From Mycogone perniciosa (Eukaryota; Ascomycota; Sordariomycetes; Hypocreales; Hypocreaceae), in contig JAOALB010000098.1 in assembly GCA_025331125.1 (NCBI GenBank), forward strand, positions 51,136 through 115,135: a stretch of DNA of 64,000 bases. The letters are read 5' to 3'. Positions 1-11,622 of this stretch are shown here, piece after piece. The translations under genes were made by a program, and so were the position numbers. Below the pieces are notes generated by a model that saw only the letters and a program-made list of their open reading frames with translations, searched no databases and was not told the origin of the DNA. The first letter of the stretch is position 1. Every line of letters starts with the position of its first letter.

Positions 1-531
1 CTGAATACCTTCAACAGTACTGCGGCGCGAGGCGCACAGAATGCACTCGCCGTATCCGTAAATGACCAGGTGCAAGTATCCGACAAGCGTCTCAAGATCG
101 ACTGTCAAACAGTCTTGATAAGGTATGGCGAAGCTGTGTGCCTTGGACATGTGCGCGAGGTTGTCATCAAAGGTGCTATTCTCCACACCACAGAAGAGAC
201 ATTGTTCAGGATTAAATTCCGGCTGTGCGGAAAGCTCTGTGTCGCCGTCTTCGGATTCATCGTCTAAATGTGTATTGCTCTCTGCATCCGCGGCTCTTTC
301 TGTACTTGGTGACGCCGATGGCGGTAATACGACGGTCCCGGGTTCTGCTACTCGTACACGAAGATTGTAGACACTGCAAAGGAAGGGTTAGCATCTTTGT
401 ATCTTGTCCCTCTCGTTTTGATCAAATCGTGAGGCGTACTGCCAATCGCTCTTTGCGTGCTGTCGCCACACACTTGAGCTGGCTAGTGCTATATTACATA
501 GCCTGCAGAAGGAGGGGGATTTGTCTTCCAT
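1..531 (-). CDS. C2H2 zinc-finger protein of the Rei1/ZNF622 type (partial, 3' end outside window)
   Basis: Two exons are visible: 531-440 and 373-1 (the gene runs off the left edge). The intron 439-374 (66 nt) starts GTACGC and has a TGCTAAC branch site before its CAG. Exon 1 starts at ATG 531 and encodes a first finger, FCRLCN, with histidine 25 residues on in HAKSDWHVYNL, the linker typical of Rei1/ZNF622-like proteins. Exon 2 encodes a Ser/Glu/Asp-rich stretch, then a second finger pair beginning CLFCG and NLAHMSKAHSF, then GYGECILC. Known Rei1 relatives act in cytoplasmic maturation of the pre-60S ribosomal subunit. Fungi also have a divergent paralogous family with this layout, so the exact function is open. 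The frame is open to base 1. The family call is firm; the orthology is not. Confidence 0.75.
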
Positions 532-3097
532 TGTTGCCACGATGTGGTCGCAGGTGGCTCCGATTTCTAGAATCTTGGCGGTTTAGTGGTTTTGTCGGTG
601 GTGTGTAAGTGAGTGAGTGAGGAGAGATTGACGGAGGCGAGTGAGCTGGTATTACTTGGAATTAGAATTGACAATGTACCTGACAAGAGCAGAGATGGGC
701 CTTTCATATATACTCGTATACAAAGTATAAATATATATAGATATATATATATGTATATACGGAGTAGTATATCCCTGTTTTCCCAGTTAGACAGAGCACC
801 TGGTATTAAAGTGGGTTCAGTACGAACCGATGGCGCATATGACTCATATATTGCCTATTCGGGACGTCTTTATCTCCACTAGACATGAATTCCCATTGGG
901 CCCAAGAATTGATCTTCTCGCTCTCTGCTACAAAGACGGTTAGAGTGCATTGACTTGGTATGTGAGCCACTATGAATCATTTTATGATTCACCAATCCTA
1001 GCTGAATACGATGTATCGAGTAATACATACGTACGGAGTACGGAGTATACTCAGGCTATCGCAGATGCGGGGCACTCTAAACACCGATAGTGCCGTCTCC
1101 ACGCGCCAGATAGAGACAAGTCATCTCGGAGAATAAATCATATCTTCATGGTACATGCATGATTGAGAATGGGTCTTAGAGTCCCTTTGTATAGGGCTGT
1201 CTGCTATGCTCCAGTCGCACATGGAGTCAAATTCTACGATATTGTTGTGTACTCTGTGGCAACTTTGGTTATATAAAGAAATATCATAGCGGATAAAGTA
1301 TTTGATAGAGGTGGTATTTATACAAATGTACGAAGTATCCATCAGACATAATAGGACGAGTACGTATTATGTTGGATGATTTGTCGGGACTAACCGACAT
1401 GGCCAACGCACATGCATCTCTCCTTTGTTTCTGTATCAAGCTACTACCAAGAGAGTAACAGCTATAAAAGATAAGCAGATAGTTTTAGTTTAATACACAA
1501 CACCACAACCTTCTCCCCTTCTAACAATTCTTAGACCCTAGCTTGGTAGCGATGAGTACAGGAAAGCTACGAAGTCAGAGATTGTTCCTCCTGGCTGCTA
1601 GCATCATGATCAAATGATCCGCAGTGTCTTTTATATATTAGTATTAACCACTTTGTGCTTCTATCAGCCGTGCTACCGCAGGTCTTACCCAAAAGTTCGC
1701 TTGGGTGTGGTTTGTGTGTGTGCGTATGTGTGTGTGTGTGTGTGTGTGTATGTGTGTGTGTGTGTGTGTGCATTTCCCCCTCGACAAAATGACAGCCTGT
1801 TTCTCTAATGGCAGCCATTATGACGATGGCCACGTGTAAAGCATCCGTCAGTAATCTTTAGATTCTAGTAGAGATGTCGCCGAGAAACGCCGCCAGCGGT
1901 GTCAAGGCGTCAAGGTTCTGAGGTACGCGTACTAATATGCTACTTCGTGCAGCCCACTTCTTACCAGTAGTAGTGGCAGTCATGATAGATCGATTGTCGT
2001 ATTGAATTAAGAATTCGTCAGCGGAATTCGCCTTATCGCCAAGCTTCCGGCTGTTGCTTGTTTACTTACTCCTCATATCCAGTACGTATTATTGCTCGTA
2101 TGTCTGAAGTATTCGTAGTCTTAATCCACGCCCTCCGATCCCGAATCCATGTCCCAGGGAAACGGGACGCCAATATTGTCGCCACCATCGTTTGTATGAT
2201 ACTTGGCACTGTCTTCTTTCTGACACTCTTCTCGGGGCTCACAGACGACGATGCTCTCATCAGGCCGACTCTAGCGAGCTATTAGGTGTCTCGGCGTGAC
2301 ACTCTCCAGCACCAGGCATGATGGCTTATCGTATGGCGTCACAGAATCTCAAAAGCTGGACGACAAATACCCGTTCCTCTGCCCAGTAATCCACGGCAAA
2401 CCTTTTCTATCCTCACATGAGTGTCTTCTATGAGTCGCACTCAGAGAGTAGCGGTGGCGCCAGATGAAATCGCACCAGCCGATTGTTCATGATTCCAAAT
2501 CGGACCGCAAATCAACTAAGACACTCAAATGCATGTTGACTTCATATTTCATCAGGGCTAACCCGCGGTGGCAGTTGAGCGCGCCCTTGCCTGGTTGCGA
2601 ACCAAACTCCCATTTATAATATGACCTTCAGCTCCTTCGCCTTGCACGATACTAGGCTGACTATCACAAACAGGGCTGCGCCACAACAACGGTGTGTAGG
2701 AAATTTCTCATTAAATGTTGCTCGCTATGTACAATTGGATCTAGGGGCAAAGCCATGCCACACCCATAGAGAAGGGGTGTGTGGGAAGCTTTCCCGAGGT
2801 TCCGGATAGCCCTAGTCGTGGAGATGTTTCAACCATCACCACGCCAACATTGTGATTCCTCAAAACGTCCGAGTCATGGCCCTCTATTTACTGAAAAGGA
2901 CAAACATTGCCAGGATTCGATTGATCACAACCCAGCACGACGTACCCCTGGCGCAGTCGCCAAGAACACATGGAGAACTTACAGACTAGGTGGCTTTGCC
3001 TAACAAAACTGCATTTTCTTCAGGGCACCCACACTAACAGGAATAGAAAGAGACTCCTTACATTGGCTGCAATCGCCGGTTGTGCCATTCCAGAGAC
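532..3097. other. Intergenic region, no supported gene
   Basis: About 2.6 kb without a convincing coding region. It contains AT-rich sequence (near 720-780), several copies of the motif TACGGAGTA (near 761 and 1031-1048), and a (GT)n microsatellite. The ORFs here are short, mostly lack ATG starts, and resemble no family I know. The right part is presumably the upstream region of the rhodopsin-MFS gene. Confidence 0.5.
1712..1770. repeat. (GT)n microsatellite
   Basis: Nearly pure TG/GT dinucleotide run of about 59 bases with interruptions (GCGTA, GTATG). It creates a spurious His/Thr-repeat ORF on the minus strand and a Val/Cys-rich ORF on the plus strand. Confidence 0.9.
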
Positions 3098-5494
3098 ATG
3101 TTCTCGGACAACGGGCCCTCTACGCGCAGTAAAGCCGTATTCGTCGGCGTGACAGTATCCTTTATATTGGCCACCATTTTTGTCTTTGCCCGGCTTGTAT
3201 GCCGCTTATACATGCTTCGACGTCGAACCTGGGACGACTTTGCTATCATGCTAGCATGGGTGCGTGAGCCCGTTGCCTCCTAGCCAAAATCCAAGACTAA
3301 TAACACCAAGATCCTCACATTTGGCATGTCCTTTGCTATCGACTTCAGTATCTCAAAGGGTCTAGGGCGCCAGCTACAATTCATTCCCGATTCCTGGGCT
3401 GCGCCGCTGATAGCAAGCGACTATGCGGCTTTTATTCTATATAACCCAGCATTAATGGCCACCAAGACTTCTATCCTCATCTTATATATCAGACTCTCTA
3501 AAATTACGCATCTTTTTATGCATTGGGCTTCTTATATAACCCTTATAGTCGTCAATGTCTCGGGCATTGTCTTGACTTTCTTAACCGCCTTCCGATGTCA
3601 CCCTATAGAGGTGGCTTATACTCCTGATATCGTGAGCCCCAAATGCATCTCGATCGAGACCATCTACCTCTCCTCGGCGCCCATTAACGTCGCCACGGAC
3701 CTGGCTGTTCTTGTCCTCCCTATCCCAATGCTGACGGCTATGAAGTTGCCGAAGAGGCAGAAGTATATCTTGGTCTTGACATTCATGCTAGGAGTCTTTG
3801 CCACTATTGTCGATATTATACGTATCTACTACCTGCAGCTAGCAGCCGCAAGTATAAACAGCGAAAGCCTGGGCACCCACATGGCTACGGATCTGGAATT
3901 CACGTATAATGCAAGCTTGGCACTGCTGTGGTCCGCAGTGGAGGTCAATGTAGGCATTATCTGCGCCTGTATCCCTGTCCTGCGGCCGTTAATCAAGCGT
4001 GTGTTCTTGGGCAGTATTACTAGCAGTCTTACACGGCCAGATCCTTCGCCACGAGCTGCCCTTGATTTAGACAATTCTGGAGAACGTCAACTGAGCTTTC
4101 TCGGTGCGATCCCACCGACGCAGCAAAACCAGACTCTGACTCTGGATGGGAATGCTGTACATTCTATGGGTTCGGCATTCAATACACCAACAGGTCCCAA
4201 AAATATGCTTACTTTAAGTAACTCGGAGCCCATCAAATATGGCGTCAAAGTCATCATCCTCTATACTTTTTGGGGATTCGTCCTCTCCTTACTTACCACC
4301 CTCAACAGCAAGATCCCTGTCTCGGCCAAACCAACTCTTATCGAAAGCATAGGCATGACAAGCGCTATTTATGGAGGCCGCATTGTTGGGTCGTTCCTTG
4401 GACTATGGATCCTACGAAGCATCGGATTCAAGGCAACCCTTCCTACAGGTTTAGGGTTGCTCTGTATCGGAACGCTTATGATGTGGCCGTCTGGACAGCT
4501 AAAATCCTATTCCGGCTTTACTGTTTCCAACTTTGTCGTCGGTTTAGGCCTCGCCCCAATGTTAATGGCATCGTTCGGCTTTCTAACGCTCTGTGGGCCG
4601 TCTTATTATGCCGAGTCTCGCGCCTGTCTAGCACAAGGAATCCAAGGGGCTGGGACAGTTTTAGGGGGCCTGCTTACTGAGAAAGTCCTGTTTCCGAACA
4701 TCCTCCATACTGAAAGCTTGATTTCCGTGCAGTGGACATATCTCGCCAGTGCTCTTTCTACTGTTATCCTGGCATTCTATGCCTATTATATGTCGCTCCC
4801 AGAAGCCACCGATTCAGACCTGCAGGCCCAAGTCGAGCGTCTAAACATACCCCAGACATCCGTTGCTGGGTTATTCCCCGTCATGCTTATTACTTTAGCC
4901 GTGGCAGCATTAACTATAATGTTTGCTAATGGTGGGTGGGCATGCTATACCAGCTTCTTCAACTCCCTGGCTGCCGGTGTCGCTCGCAGCACTGCTTCGC
5001 CCCAAGTGTTATCAACACCCAACTATTTTCTCGTGGGCGGCTCGATAAACGCAATAGGTTCGTGTGCCTTTGCTCTCCTCGGTCTTGTCGTACCGTCGCA
5101 CGTTATCCTGCTCTTAGCGTGCGCGGGCTCTGTCATATTCTCCGCATTGATCATGGGCATCAACTTCTCATCGGCCAATCGCACCATGTCTTTATTCCTC
5201 GTCTTCCGCCTCTTCTCGTCACCTGTGTTTCCTTTCATCTTCGCCATCGGACTGCGTGGCCTGGGTCGGTGGACTAAGCCCGCGATTTGCATCATGACCT
5301 GTGCAACTGGCGTGGGCGCCATCATATTCTCATTTATCATGTTTGCTGTGTTGCAGGCCTATGGGGTGAGATACTCGTTCGGTGTGATAACCGCGTTGTA
5401 CATCGTAACAAGCATCCTCCCGTTCTACCTGATCCTGTTTCGCTCTGCTCGGGACCAATTTAATGTGGTTGCGAGGCACCCTATAACGACATAG
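3098..5494 (+). CDS. Fungal rhodopsin-like domain fused to an L-fucose-permease-type MFS transporter
   Basis: Exons 3098-3259 and 3311-5494 give 781 residues. Intron 1 (51 nt) is GTGCGT...CTAATAACACCAAG, and joining it restores DDFAIMLAW-ILTFGMSF, the canonical second-helix region of the fungal rhodopsin (Pth11-like) family. I chose ATG 3098, since the codon 18 bases upstream is TTG. Residues ~12-285 form a seven-helix rhodopsin-like domain. Residues ~285-355 are a polar linker. Residues ~355-775 form a twelve-helix MFS domain with FucP-like signatures: YTFWGF early, GLGLLCIGTLMMWP and CGPSYYAESR. The two halves lie in one uninterrupted ORF, so this is a genuine gene-level fusion unless an intron is hidden in the linker. 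A membrane location is clear. Ligand and substrate are unknown; FucP relatives move sugars with protons. Confidence 0.85.
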
Positions 5495-6204
5495 CAACGG
5501 GGCTGCAATCAGAGTTGCAGTTCGAAGTAAAGGACTAGTACATTAAATTAAAGTTACTTGAATATAGCAAACACTTGAATCTAAAGGCCTCATTTGCTTT
5601 ACTTAGTTAGCTAGCTGGGTTGGCGCGTAGGAAACTGATCGACATGTCACACTTACCCCTGAAGATTACTGGGGACGAACGTGGTCCCAATCTTGAATGC
5701 GCAAACGGCTCTGTCCATCTAGACGCCGCTTATGTCATGATCGCAGTCCAGAACATCTAACTAGGTAATAGCGAGGAGGCCAAGACGACCATCAAGAGGC
5801 AAACGGACGGAGGATATGTGAGGCTGACAACCTCCGACCGAATCGGCATCGCAGCTCCGGGGCTCGAGCCGGCGGGAAATCGTCCCGGACGAAACGCCTC
5901 AAAACGCCTCCGATACACTAAATGTTGGCGATTCCTCCGCTTTGCTTGGCAGAGAGATCTATCTTCTTACTCCGATCCGATGGTGGCTTACTAGCCGTGT
6001 CGCCGTGGCGCTTTTACGGGCGTGGATATAGCCCGACATGACGACAGATGCATGGCATGGCATCGTGTGAAGCGAATGCAATGATGATGGGTTGAGGGTG
6101 AATAAATAGATGCTGCAGCCTCCCTCCCTTTCAGAAGGAAAACGTCAAGATTCTCCCGGTTCCCTTTTGCATCTTATAAGTAATAGCCATCACCAATCAT
6201 CACC
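5495..6204. other. Intergenic region upstream of the MDR gene
   Basis: About 700 bases with no gene seen. The right-hand end looks like a promoter and leader: an AATAAATA stretch at 6101-6108, a pyrimidine-rich tract at 6118-6135, then CACCATCACC-like sequence directly before the ATG. Confidence 0.5.
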
Positions 6205-7224
6205 ATGTCTGCTGTCAAAAACCGTAAGGTCGTCATCTCTCACTGCGGCGATATCTCCAACCTCACCATCGTAACTGAAAACCTCGCCGCCCCTGAAAGG
6301 AGCCATGTCCAAGTCAACATTCTCTACGCCGGCTTCTCCGGCGCCGACATCAACATGCGTCTCGGCCAATACCCCATGCATAAGACCGCCCCCTTTACAC
6401 CTGGATATTGCTTCGCCGGTCGTGTCACGGCCAGCGGCCCTGAATGCCTCGAGTACAAGCCCGGCGATCTCGTTACTGCTATGACCGTATATGACTCCGA
6501 GGCTGAGTACATCAACATCCCAGAGAAGTATCTCATCCCCATCCCTGAGGGCGTGTCCCTACAACAGGCTGCTGCCCTCTGTCTCGACTGGACAACCGCG
6601 TATGGCATGGTGAGGCGCACCGCCATGGTATCTCACGGTCAACGCGTCTTCATCCACGGACTCAGCGGTGCTGTTGGACAAGCCCTCATGATGCTCAGCC
6701 AACTCCAAGGCGCAATCGTCTACGGCACAGCCTCAGAGCGAAACCACGCCGCCCTCAAGGAAGCTGGCGCTCACCCTTTTGTCTACACCAACAAAGACTG
6801 GATTCGCTCTATCCAAGCCATCGGCGGCGTACACGCCGTCTTCGACCCTCTGGGCTTCGAAAGCCTGGACGAGTCGTACTCTATCCTCAGTGCGACAGAT
6901 CCCAGCATCTTGGTCTGCTACGGGAACAACCTGGCGAGTTTAAAGGGGGAAAAGCCTCGCTCCGTGTGGCCGCATCTAATGAAGCTGCTGCTTCGCAACT
7001 TGTTCTTTTGGTCGAATAAGTCCACGAGATTTTACTTCATCTCGAGGGACCAGAAGACGTTCCAGCCTGAGATGCTCTCTCTTTTGGATATGACCAAGAA
7101 CGGACGCATTAACCCGCCTATCAAGCAAGTGTGGGACATGGATGACATCAAAGAAGCGCATCAGAGCTGGGGAAAGGGTCCTGGGATGGGATCCATGCTT
7201 ATCCGGGTTTCGCCTGAGAAGTGA
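6205..7224 (+). CDS. Zinc-independent quinone-oxidoreductase-like MDR protein (VAT-1/QOR type)
   Basis: A single exon of 339 residues, the usual MDR length, with a good context (CACCATGTC). The N-terminal GroES-like half carries GADINMRLGQY, PFTPGYCFAGRV and YKPGDLV. The Rossmann half starts near residue 150 with HGLSGAVGQALM, the nucleotide-binding loop, and continues through YGTASERNH. The Cys/His ligands of the catalytic and structural zinc sites are absent, so it belongs with NADPH quinone or enone reductases and VAT-1-like proteins rather than alcohol dehydrogenases. It is probably a soluble NAD(P)H-dependent reductase. The substrate cannot be told and no neighbour points to a pathway. 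Confidence 0.85.
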   Translation: MSAVKNRKVVISHCGDISNLTIVTENLAAPERSHVQVNILYAGFSGADINMRLGQYPMHKTAPFTPGYCFAGRVTASGPECLEYKPGDLVTAMTVYDSEAEYINIPEKYLIPIPEGVSLQQAAALCLDWTTAYGMVRRTAMVSHGQRVFIHGLSGAVGQALMMLSQLQGAIVYGTASERNHAALKEAGAHPFVYTNKDWIRSIQAIGGVHAVFDPLGFESLDESYSILSATDPSILVCYGNNLASLKGEKPRSVWPHLMKLLLRNLFFWSNKSTRFYFISRDQKTFQPEMLSLLDMTKNGRINPPIKQVWDMDDIKEAHQSWGKGPGMGSMLIRVSPEK

Positions 7225-7650
7225 TGACGTATAAGCCGTGAAATCTGAGGAGCTGGAATAATAAGTACTTTATGTTCTTTTCAAGGAAGCGTGATGGCGT
7301 TTGGCATGGGATTGTTGTGTTGAACTTGATCTTTTGTCTGGAGCTCGTGTCTGTCATAACACTAGCGACCAATAGCTCTAATGAAGGCGATGTACGAAGT
7401 ATTCTCGTATAGCTAAACAAGTACCGAGAAGATCACTCTCTAGATATCCTAGTTCTCCCGGATCAGCCATGTTGGCGGCGTCAACTGTGATGTCATCGAC
7501 CTTGACGTCATGTTTGGTCATTAATGAACCGCAACCAGCAACGATAGAATTGTTCCAAGTAAAAGTGTCCCTTGCTCTGAATTTCGTTTTCAAATTTCAA
7601 AATCTTTCTCGGGTAAGCCAGTTGAAGTCAACCATAACAAATCATTGACT

Positions 7651-8004
7651 ATGGCCATGGCAAGCTTGCGAACATCCACTACCATGAGGACAGTCCTCCG
7701 TGCTGGCGGCAGCAACACACTCCGCCGCCATTTTCATCAGACAATGAAAGCAACAGCCGCCACTGACTCCTACGGCAAGCCACCTGACAAGAAAGGCGAG
7801 GCTGGCAATCAAAGCCCCAAGCCCAAAATCTCCAACCTCAGCATGCCTGGCATCGACAAAACGAAGCAGCTCACTGAGGAGCAGGCAAGAGATGTAGAGC
7901 AGCATAATTTGGACTTCGAGAAGAAGTTTGACCATGGACAAACAGCACCGGATGACAAAGTTGACAAGAAGTTCTGGGAAGGGAGCGGAGGAGCCAGGAA
8001 ATAA
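7651..8004 (+). CDS. Small mitochondrial-type protein of unknown function
   Basis: A single exon of 117 residues starting at ATG 7651; the TTG six bases upstream is not a credible start. The N-terminus is rich in Arg, Ser, Thr and Ala without acidic residues and contains LRRHFHQT, a classic mitochondrial presequence and cleavage region near residues 25-30. The mature part is hydrophilic, rich in Lys, Asp and Gly, and ends KKFWEGSGGARK. I do not recognise a domain. Codon use and the compact promoter suggest a real gene. A matrix or inner-membrane-associated location is inferred from the presequence only. Confidence 0.6.
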   Translation: MAMASLRTSTTMRTVLRAGGSNTLRRHFHQTMKATAATDSYGKPPDKKGEAGNQSPKPKISNLSMPGIDKTKQLTEEQARDVEQHNLDFEKKFDHGQTAPDDKVDKKFWEGSGGARK

Positions 8005-9101
8005 TCAACTGTAACCGGTGGACTGGAAAGCATTTGTGCACGGTGCAGAGAGGTCGATGCCATACGATAGGTTCAGATCGACAAATGTACAGATTACACT
8101 TGCCGGAGAGCACACTGGCCTCTAATGCTTTTTGAAGCAATTCGATTCCACGAACAAGCATAGTATAACCTCATCTCAAAGACATGTAGAGGCCATCAGG
8201 CCATCGCCTGAAGTGCAGTATTAGAGTCATGAGACTTGTGAATTCTCTCATGTATCCACATCTTAGGAGAGCCAATGGCCGGCCACGCAATCTCCCACAC
8301 TTTTAATCTTCACCATTCAAGTTCATCACACCATGCGAATACGGTCGACATCTAAGCACCAGGAAGACGGACAGGGGCGGCCTGGATATGTTCGAGCTTC
8401 CTAATCATAGGACATTGAACATTCTTCGATGAGTTTCGGATGCCAGTCCGCACCGACGTTGATCAGTGAAAACAATAGATCCAGAGCCATGGAAAGACAT
8501 CCGATCTAGTGTTCACTAGTTGGCAAGTTGAGGGCGCGCTGATCTTGCTAGTTGTGTCAAGGAAGAACTGGTAGGAACCTGGACTCCAGCAACAGCATGA
8601 TGCGAAGATACGTCGACTCTCGTAATATTGCGAGCATAGTTGAGCGCCTCTCCTGCCCAACGAGGCAGCGTCTTAATGTTCTTGGGGTTAATTAGTTAGA
8701 TAGAGACTGATTGAGGAGTAAATAGCTGATGAAGGTTAGCTTTCATCCAGAAAATGCAGTGCAGAAAAAAAAGCGTAAGAGGAACGTCAAGGTCAGAGTA
8801 ACTATGAACTCAAAGATCACACAAGGAATTCCTTGTCAAATACAATCTAGCGTGAAATGTATTCATCACGTTGACGGCTCAATGATGCAATTGAAAGATA
8901 AGAAAGGTCTGACTCACCATTGGTTCATTCTGTTGGTTGACTGGATGTCAACAGTGACGAGAGTAAGTTGAATCGACCAACTGCAGAACGGCAGTCCAGC
9001 GAGACTGGCTGGATATGTAGGCACATCATGCACCTCTTTGCTGGCCGTAAATTGGGATTCGGCCGGACGGAATGTTGTTATTGCCTCCCACGGGCACAAA
9101 C
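8005..9101. other. Intergenic region between convergent genes, nothing supported
   Basis: About 1.1 kb between the mitochondrial-type gene (+) and SVP26 (-), so both transcripts end here. Only short ORFs without family resemblance are present. Confidence 0.5.
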
Positions 9102-9783
9102 CTATGGTCGATCCATCCCAGAGCCAGCGATTTCTCCGATCGCGCCGCGGACCCAATCAACGAGAGCCTTCACCATTCCTTGTGGTTTGCTCTTGCCCTC
9201 CACCCCACGGACAGGCTCAGTCCCCATTGTAGGTAAGACGTTGTCACCGGCAGATAAGCTCACAAACAAGGCGAAGGGAACCAGCCAGACGCACAGACCG
9301 AAGTAGGAAGCGATCATAGTGAAGCTCGGAACGTCGGCCTGCTCGTAGTACGATGTTCGCCGGAAGGCACGGGCCTGGCTGTCAGAGAAGTGTCGGAACC
9401 ATGCATAGTGGTCGAACAAGACGAGCACTGTGGCCAAGGTCAGAGGGCTTCATAGCTAGCAAGCTAGGCATGATCATACCACAGGACAAAAGGAAGAGAG
9501 GGTCGCTGAGCTTGACGAATGGGAACCGCCTCATGTTGCCCAAGTAGACAACATGGGAGAAGATCCCAAGAATCGTAGCCCAGAACGGGAACCCATCCAG
9601 AAGCCAGAGAGCTGCCTGGATGCCAATGATTGTGTAGATCAAGCGAGTAAGAAGCCTCTTTGCAAGAACCGTATGCTCCTCAACGAGCTCCGACAGGTAG
9701 TAGAGACCTGAGGCGATCGATAGCGTGAGGAAGCAAAAGCCGAGGATGGCGCCGGCATAGCCAATAAAAGGTAGAATCCACAT
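9102..9783 (-). CDS. svp26: Svp26/TEX261 family membrane protein (ER-Golgi cargo adaptor)
   Basis: Exons 9783-9480 and 9427-9102 give 209 residues. Intron 9479-9428 (52 nt) is GTATGA...CACAG, and joining it yields LLSC-VLVLFDHYAWFRHF, matching the family. The start is ATG 9783 (MWILPF); the GTG twelve bases upstream is ignored. Four hydrophobic helices are visible, with the family hallmarks LYYLSELVEEHT near residue 30 and FALFVSLSAGDNVLP near residue 165. Svp26 is an integral protein of ER-derived vesicles and the early Golgi that helps export type II membrane proteins such as mannosyltransferases. The C-terminal tail is soluble and basic. It faces BUD23 across a ~580-base divergent promoter region. 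Confidence 0.93.
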
Positions 9784-10366
9784 CTTGTCTGGCACAAAGA
9801 GTTGTAGAGAAGAAACAGAAACATGAGAAGAAGTAAAAGTTTATATACGGGTCGCAGTGGACACGTTCTCGAAGACGCGTTGAAATCGTCATGGGTCCAA
9901 CGTCGCAATTGCGGGGTTATATTCTTCCGCTCCAGCTTGGTTAACAAAATAAGCGACGTCAAACGAAACTGTGTTGGACATGGTGGAGAGCGAGAGTCAA
10001 GGACACTCTGTATTTACCTTCTTAAACTCGACGAAATCCGACATTTATGTTTTCCATATAACTGGCATTTATGAATAATAATTAATATCATTATTTGAGG
10101 CAATATTTATCCAATTCAGCTGAATCAACCTCCGTATCGTCTATTTTGTCTACTAAATGATGTCTGAGATAAGCCTTATCGATAAGACCCGTCAACTCGT
10201 CCACAAAAAAAAGGTCGGGATAGAGTCTTCTGAAGCGCCGACTTGTTGAACTGAGCGACGACGACCGAGACGACAACTGCGGGCCATTTAATGCCAGCAG
10301 CTCTCTAATTGGAAGCAAACCCTAATACCATACTGCTCTCCAGGTCTCGCAGCCGCAGCCGCCACC
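9784..10366. other. Divergent promoter region between SVP26 and BUD23
   Basis: About 580 bases separating the start codons of two oppositely oriented housekeeping genes. No protein gene or strong known site is seen; the ORFs here use non-ATG starts. Confidence 0.5.
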
Positions 10367-11295
10367 ATGTCTCGCCCTGAGGACTCTCTGTACGCAAAAC
10401 TCCCCACCCCCACCATCACTATCACCATCACCACTCTCCATTCTCGTCGCATATCGTAGAGTCTAACGCCTCATGGAACAGCGCGGCCGACGTCCACTAT
10501 GACGACACCGAAGCCCGCAAATACACAACCAGCTCGCGTATCCAAAACATCCAAGCCTCCATGACCTGTCGCGCCCTCGAGCTTCTCGACCTCAAAGCGC
10601 CCTCCCTCATCCTCGACGTCGGCTGCGGCAGCGGTCTCTCTGGCGAGATTCTCTCCGCTGTCGAGCCCCAAAATGGCGGTCCGCACACCTGGATCGGCAT
10701 GGATGTTTCCCCCTCTATGCTGGACATCGCCCTGCAGAGAGATGTCGAGGGCGACCTCATGCTGGCGGATATCGGCCAAGGCGTGCCCTTCCGCGCTGGC
10801 ACATTCGACGCTGCTATCAGTATATCTGCCATACAATGGCTCTGCAGCGCAGAAACGAGCGATACTTCACCCGCGGGGCGCTTAACACGCTTCTTCAACG
10901 GCCTGTACGCATCACTCCGTCGCGGCGGCCGCGCGGTCTGTCAATTCTACCCCAAGAACGACCTCCAGCGCAATATGATCACCCAGGCAGCCATCAAAGC
11001 AGGTTTCGGCGCTGGTATTCTCGAGGACGATCCAGGCACCAAGAACGTCAAGCTTTACCTTGTATTAACCGTTGGCAATACCGGTGAGACAAATGTCGAC
11101 ATCACGGGTGTTGTCGATGGTATGGACAATGTCGATGTGTTGGACGCTAGGAAGAAGCTCAAGGCAAACAGCGCACAGGTCAAGAAGGGCAGCAAGGCGT
11201 GGATCATCCATAAAAAGGAGCAGATGGAGCGAAAAGGAAAGGTTGTCAAGGCTACATCCAAATACACCGGCCGCAAGCGTCGCGTGCAATTCTGA
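10367..11295 (+). CDS. bud23: 18S rRNA (guanine-N7) methyltransferase Bud23/WBSCR22
   Basis: Exon 1 is tiny (10367-10389, MSRPEDSL), then intron 10390-10481 (GTACGC...TCTAACG...AACAG), then exon 2 10482-11295; 278 residues, close to the ~280 of the family. The SAM-binding motif I is LDVGCGSGLSGE, followed by GMDVSPSMLDIAL and the Bud23 marker DIGQGVPFRAGTFD. The catalytic core region SISAIQWLC is intact. The C-terminus is the typical basic tail (KKGSKAWIIHKKEQ, then GRKRRVQF). Known role: with Trm112 it methylates G1575 (yeast numbering) of 18S rRNA and supports 40S export. The start lies in a strong context (GCCACCATG). Confidence 0.95.
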
Positions 11296-11622
11296 ACGAT
11301 CTTATTATGGAGACTTATGGTCATGGTGGGACTTGGATGGATTGCATTGCACAGGCGTTGGTGGTGGTGTTTTAAAACGGATATATACTTGTTTATACGA
11401 ACTGTTGATACCCTCTGTTTGGTCTCAATAGACGAATGATAGCCTTGAGTGAAAGGCGTTGCACTCTTATGCTCTGTCGCATCATGTTGACTGCTGAGAA
11501 AATGATCCCACGACACTTTATTAAGAAAGAAACCCATTTAGAGGCGAAACACACAAAAGGGCTAGAAGGATTTAGTTCTTCAAATTGTTACTCTACTCTA
11601 GTTCTTCATCAGTGATTTGGAT
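11296..11622. other. Short convergent intergenic region (BUD23/KRS1)
   Basis: About 330 bases where BUD23 (+) and KRS1 (-) converge. It should hold both 3' ends; no gene is seen. Confidence 0.5.

Noticed and set aside
1567..1833. Minus ORF with a long His-Thr repeat
   Set aside because: It is only the translation of the (GT)n microsatellite at 1712-1770.
2058..2285. Plus ORF with one hydrophobic segment (IVATIVCMILGTVFFLTLF)
   Set aside because: 75 codons, overlapped by an equally long antisense ORF, no family and no clear promoter.
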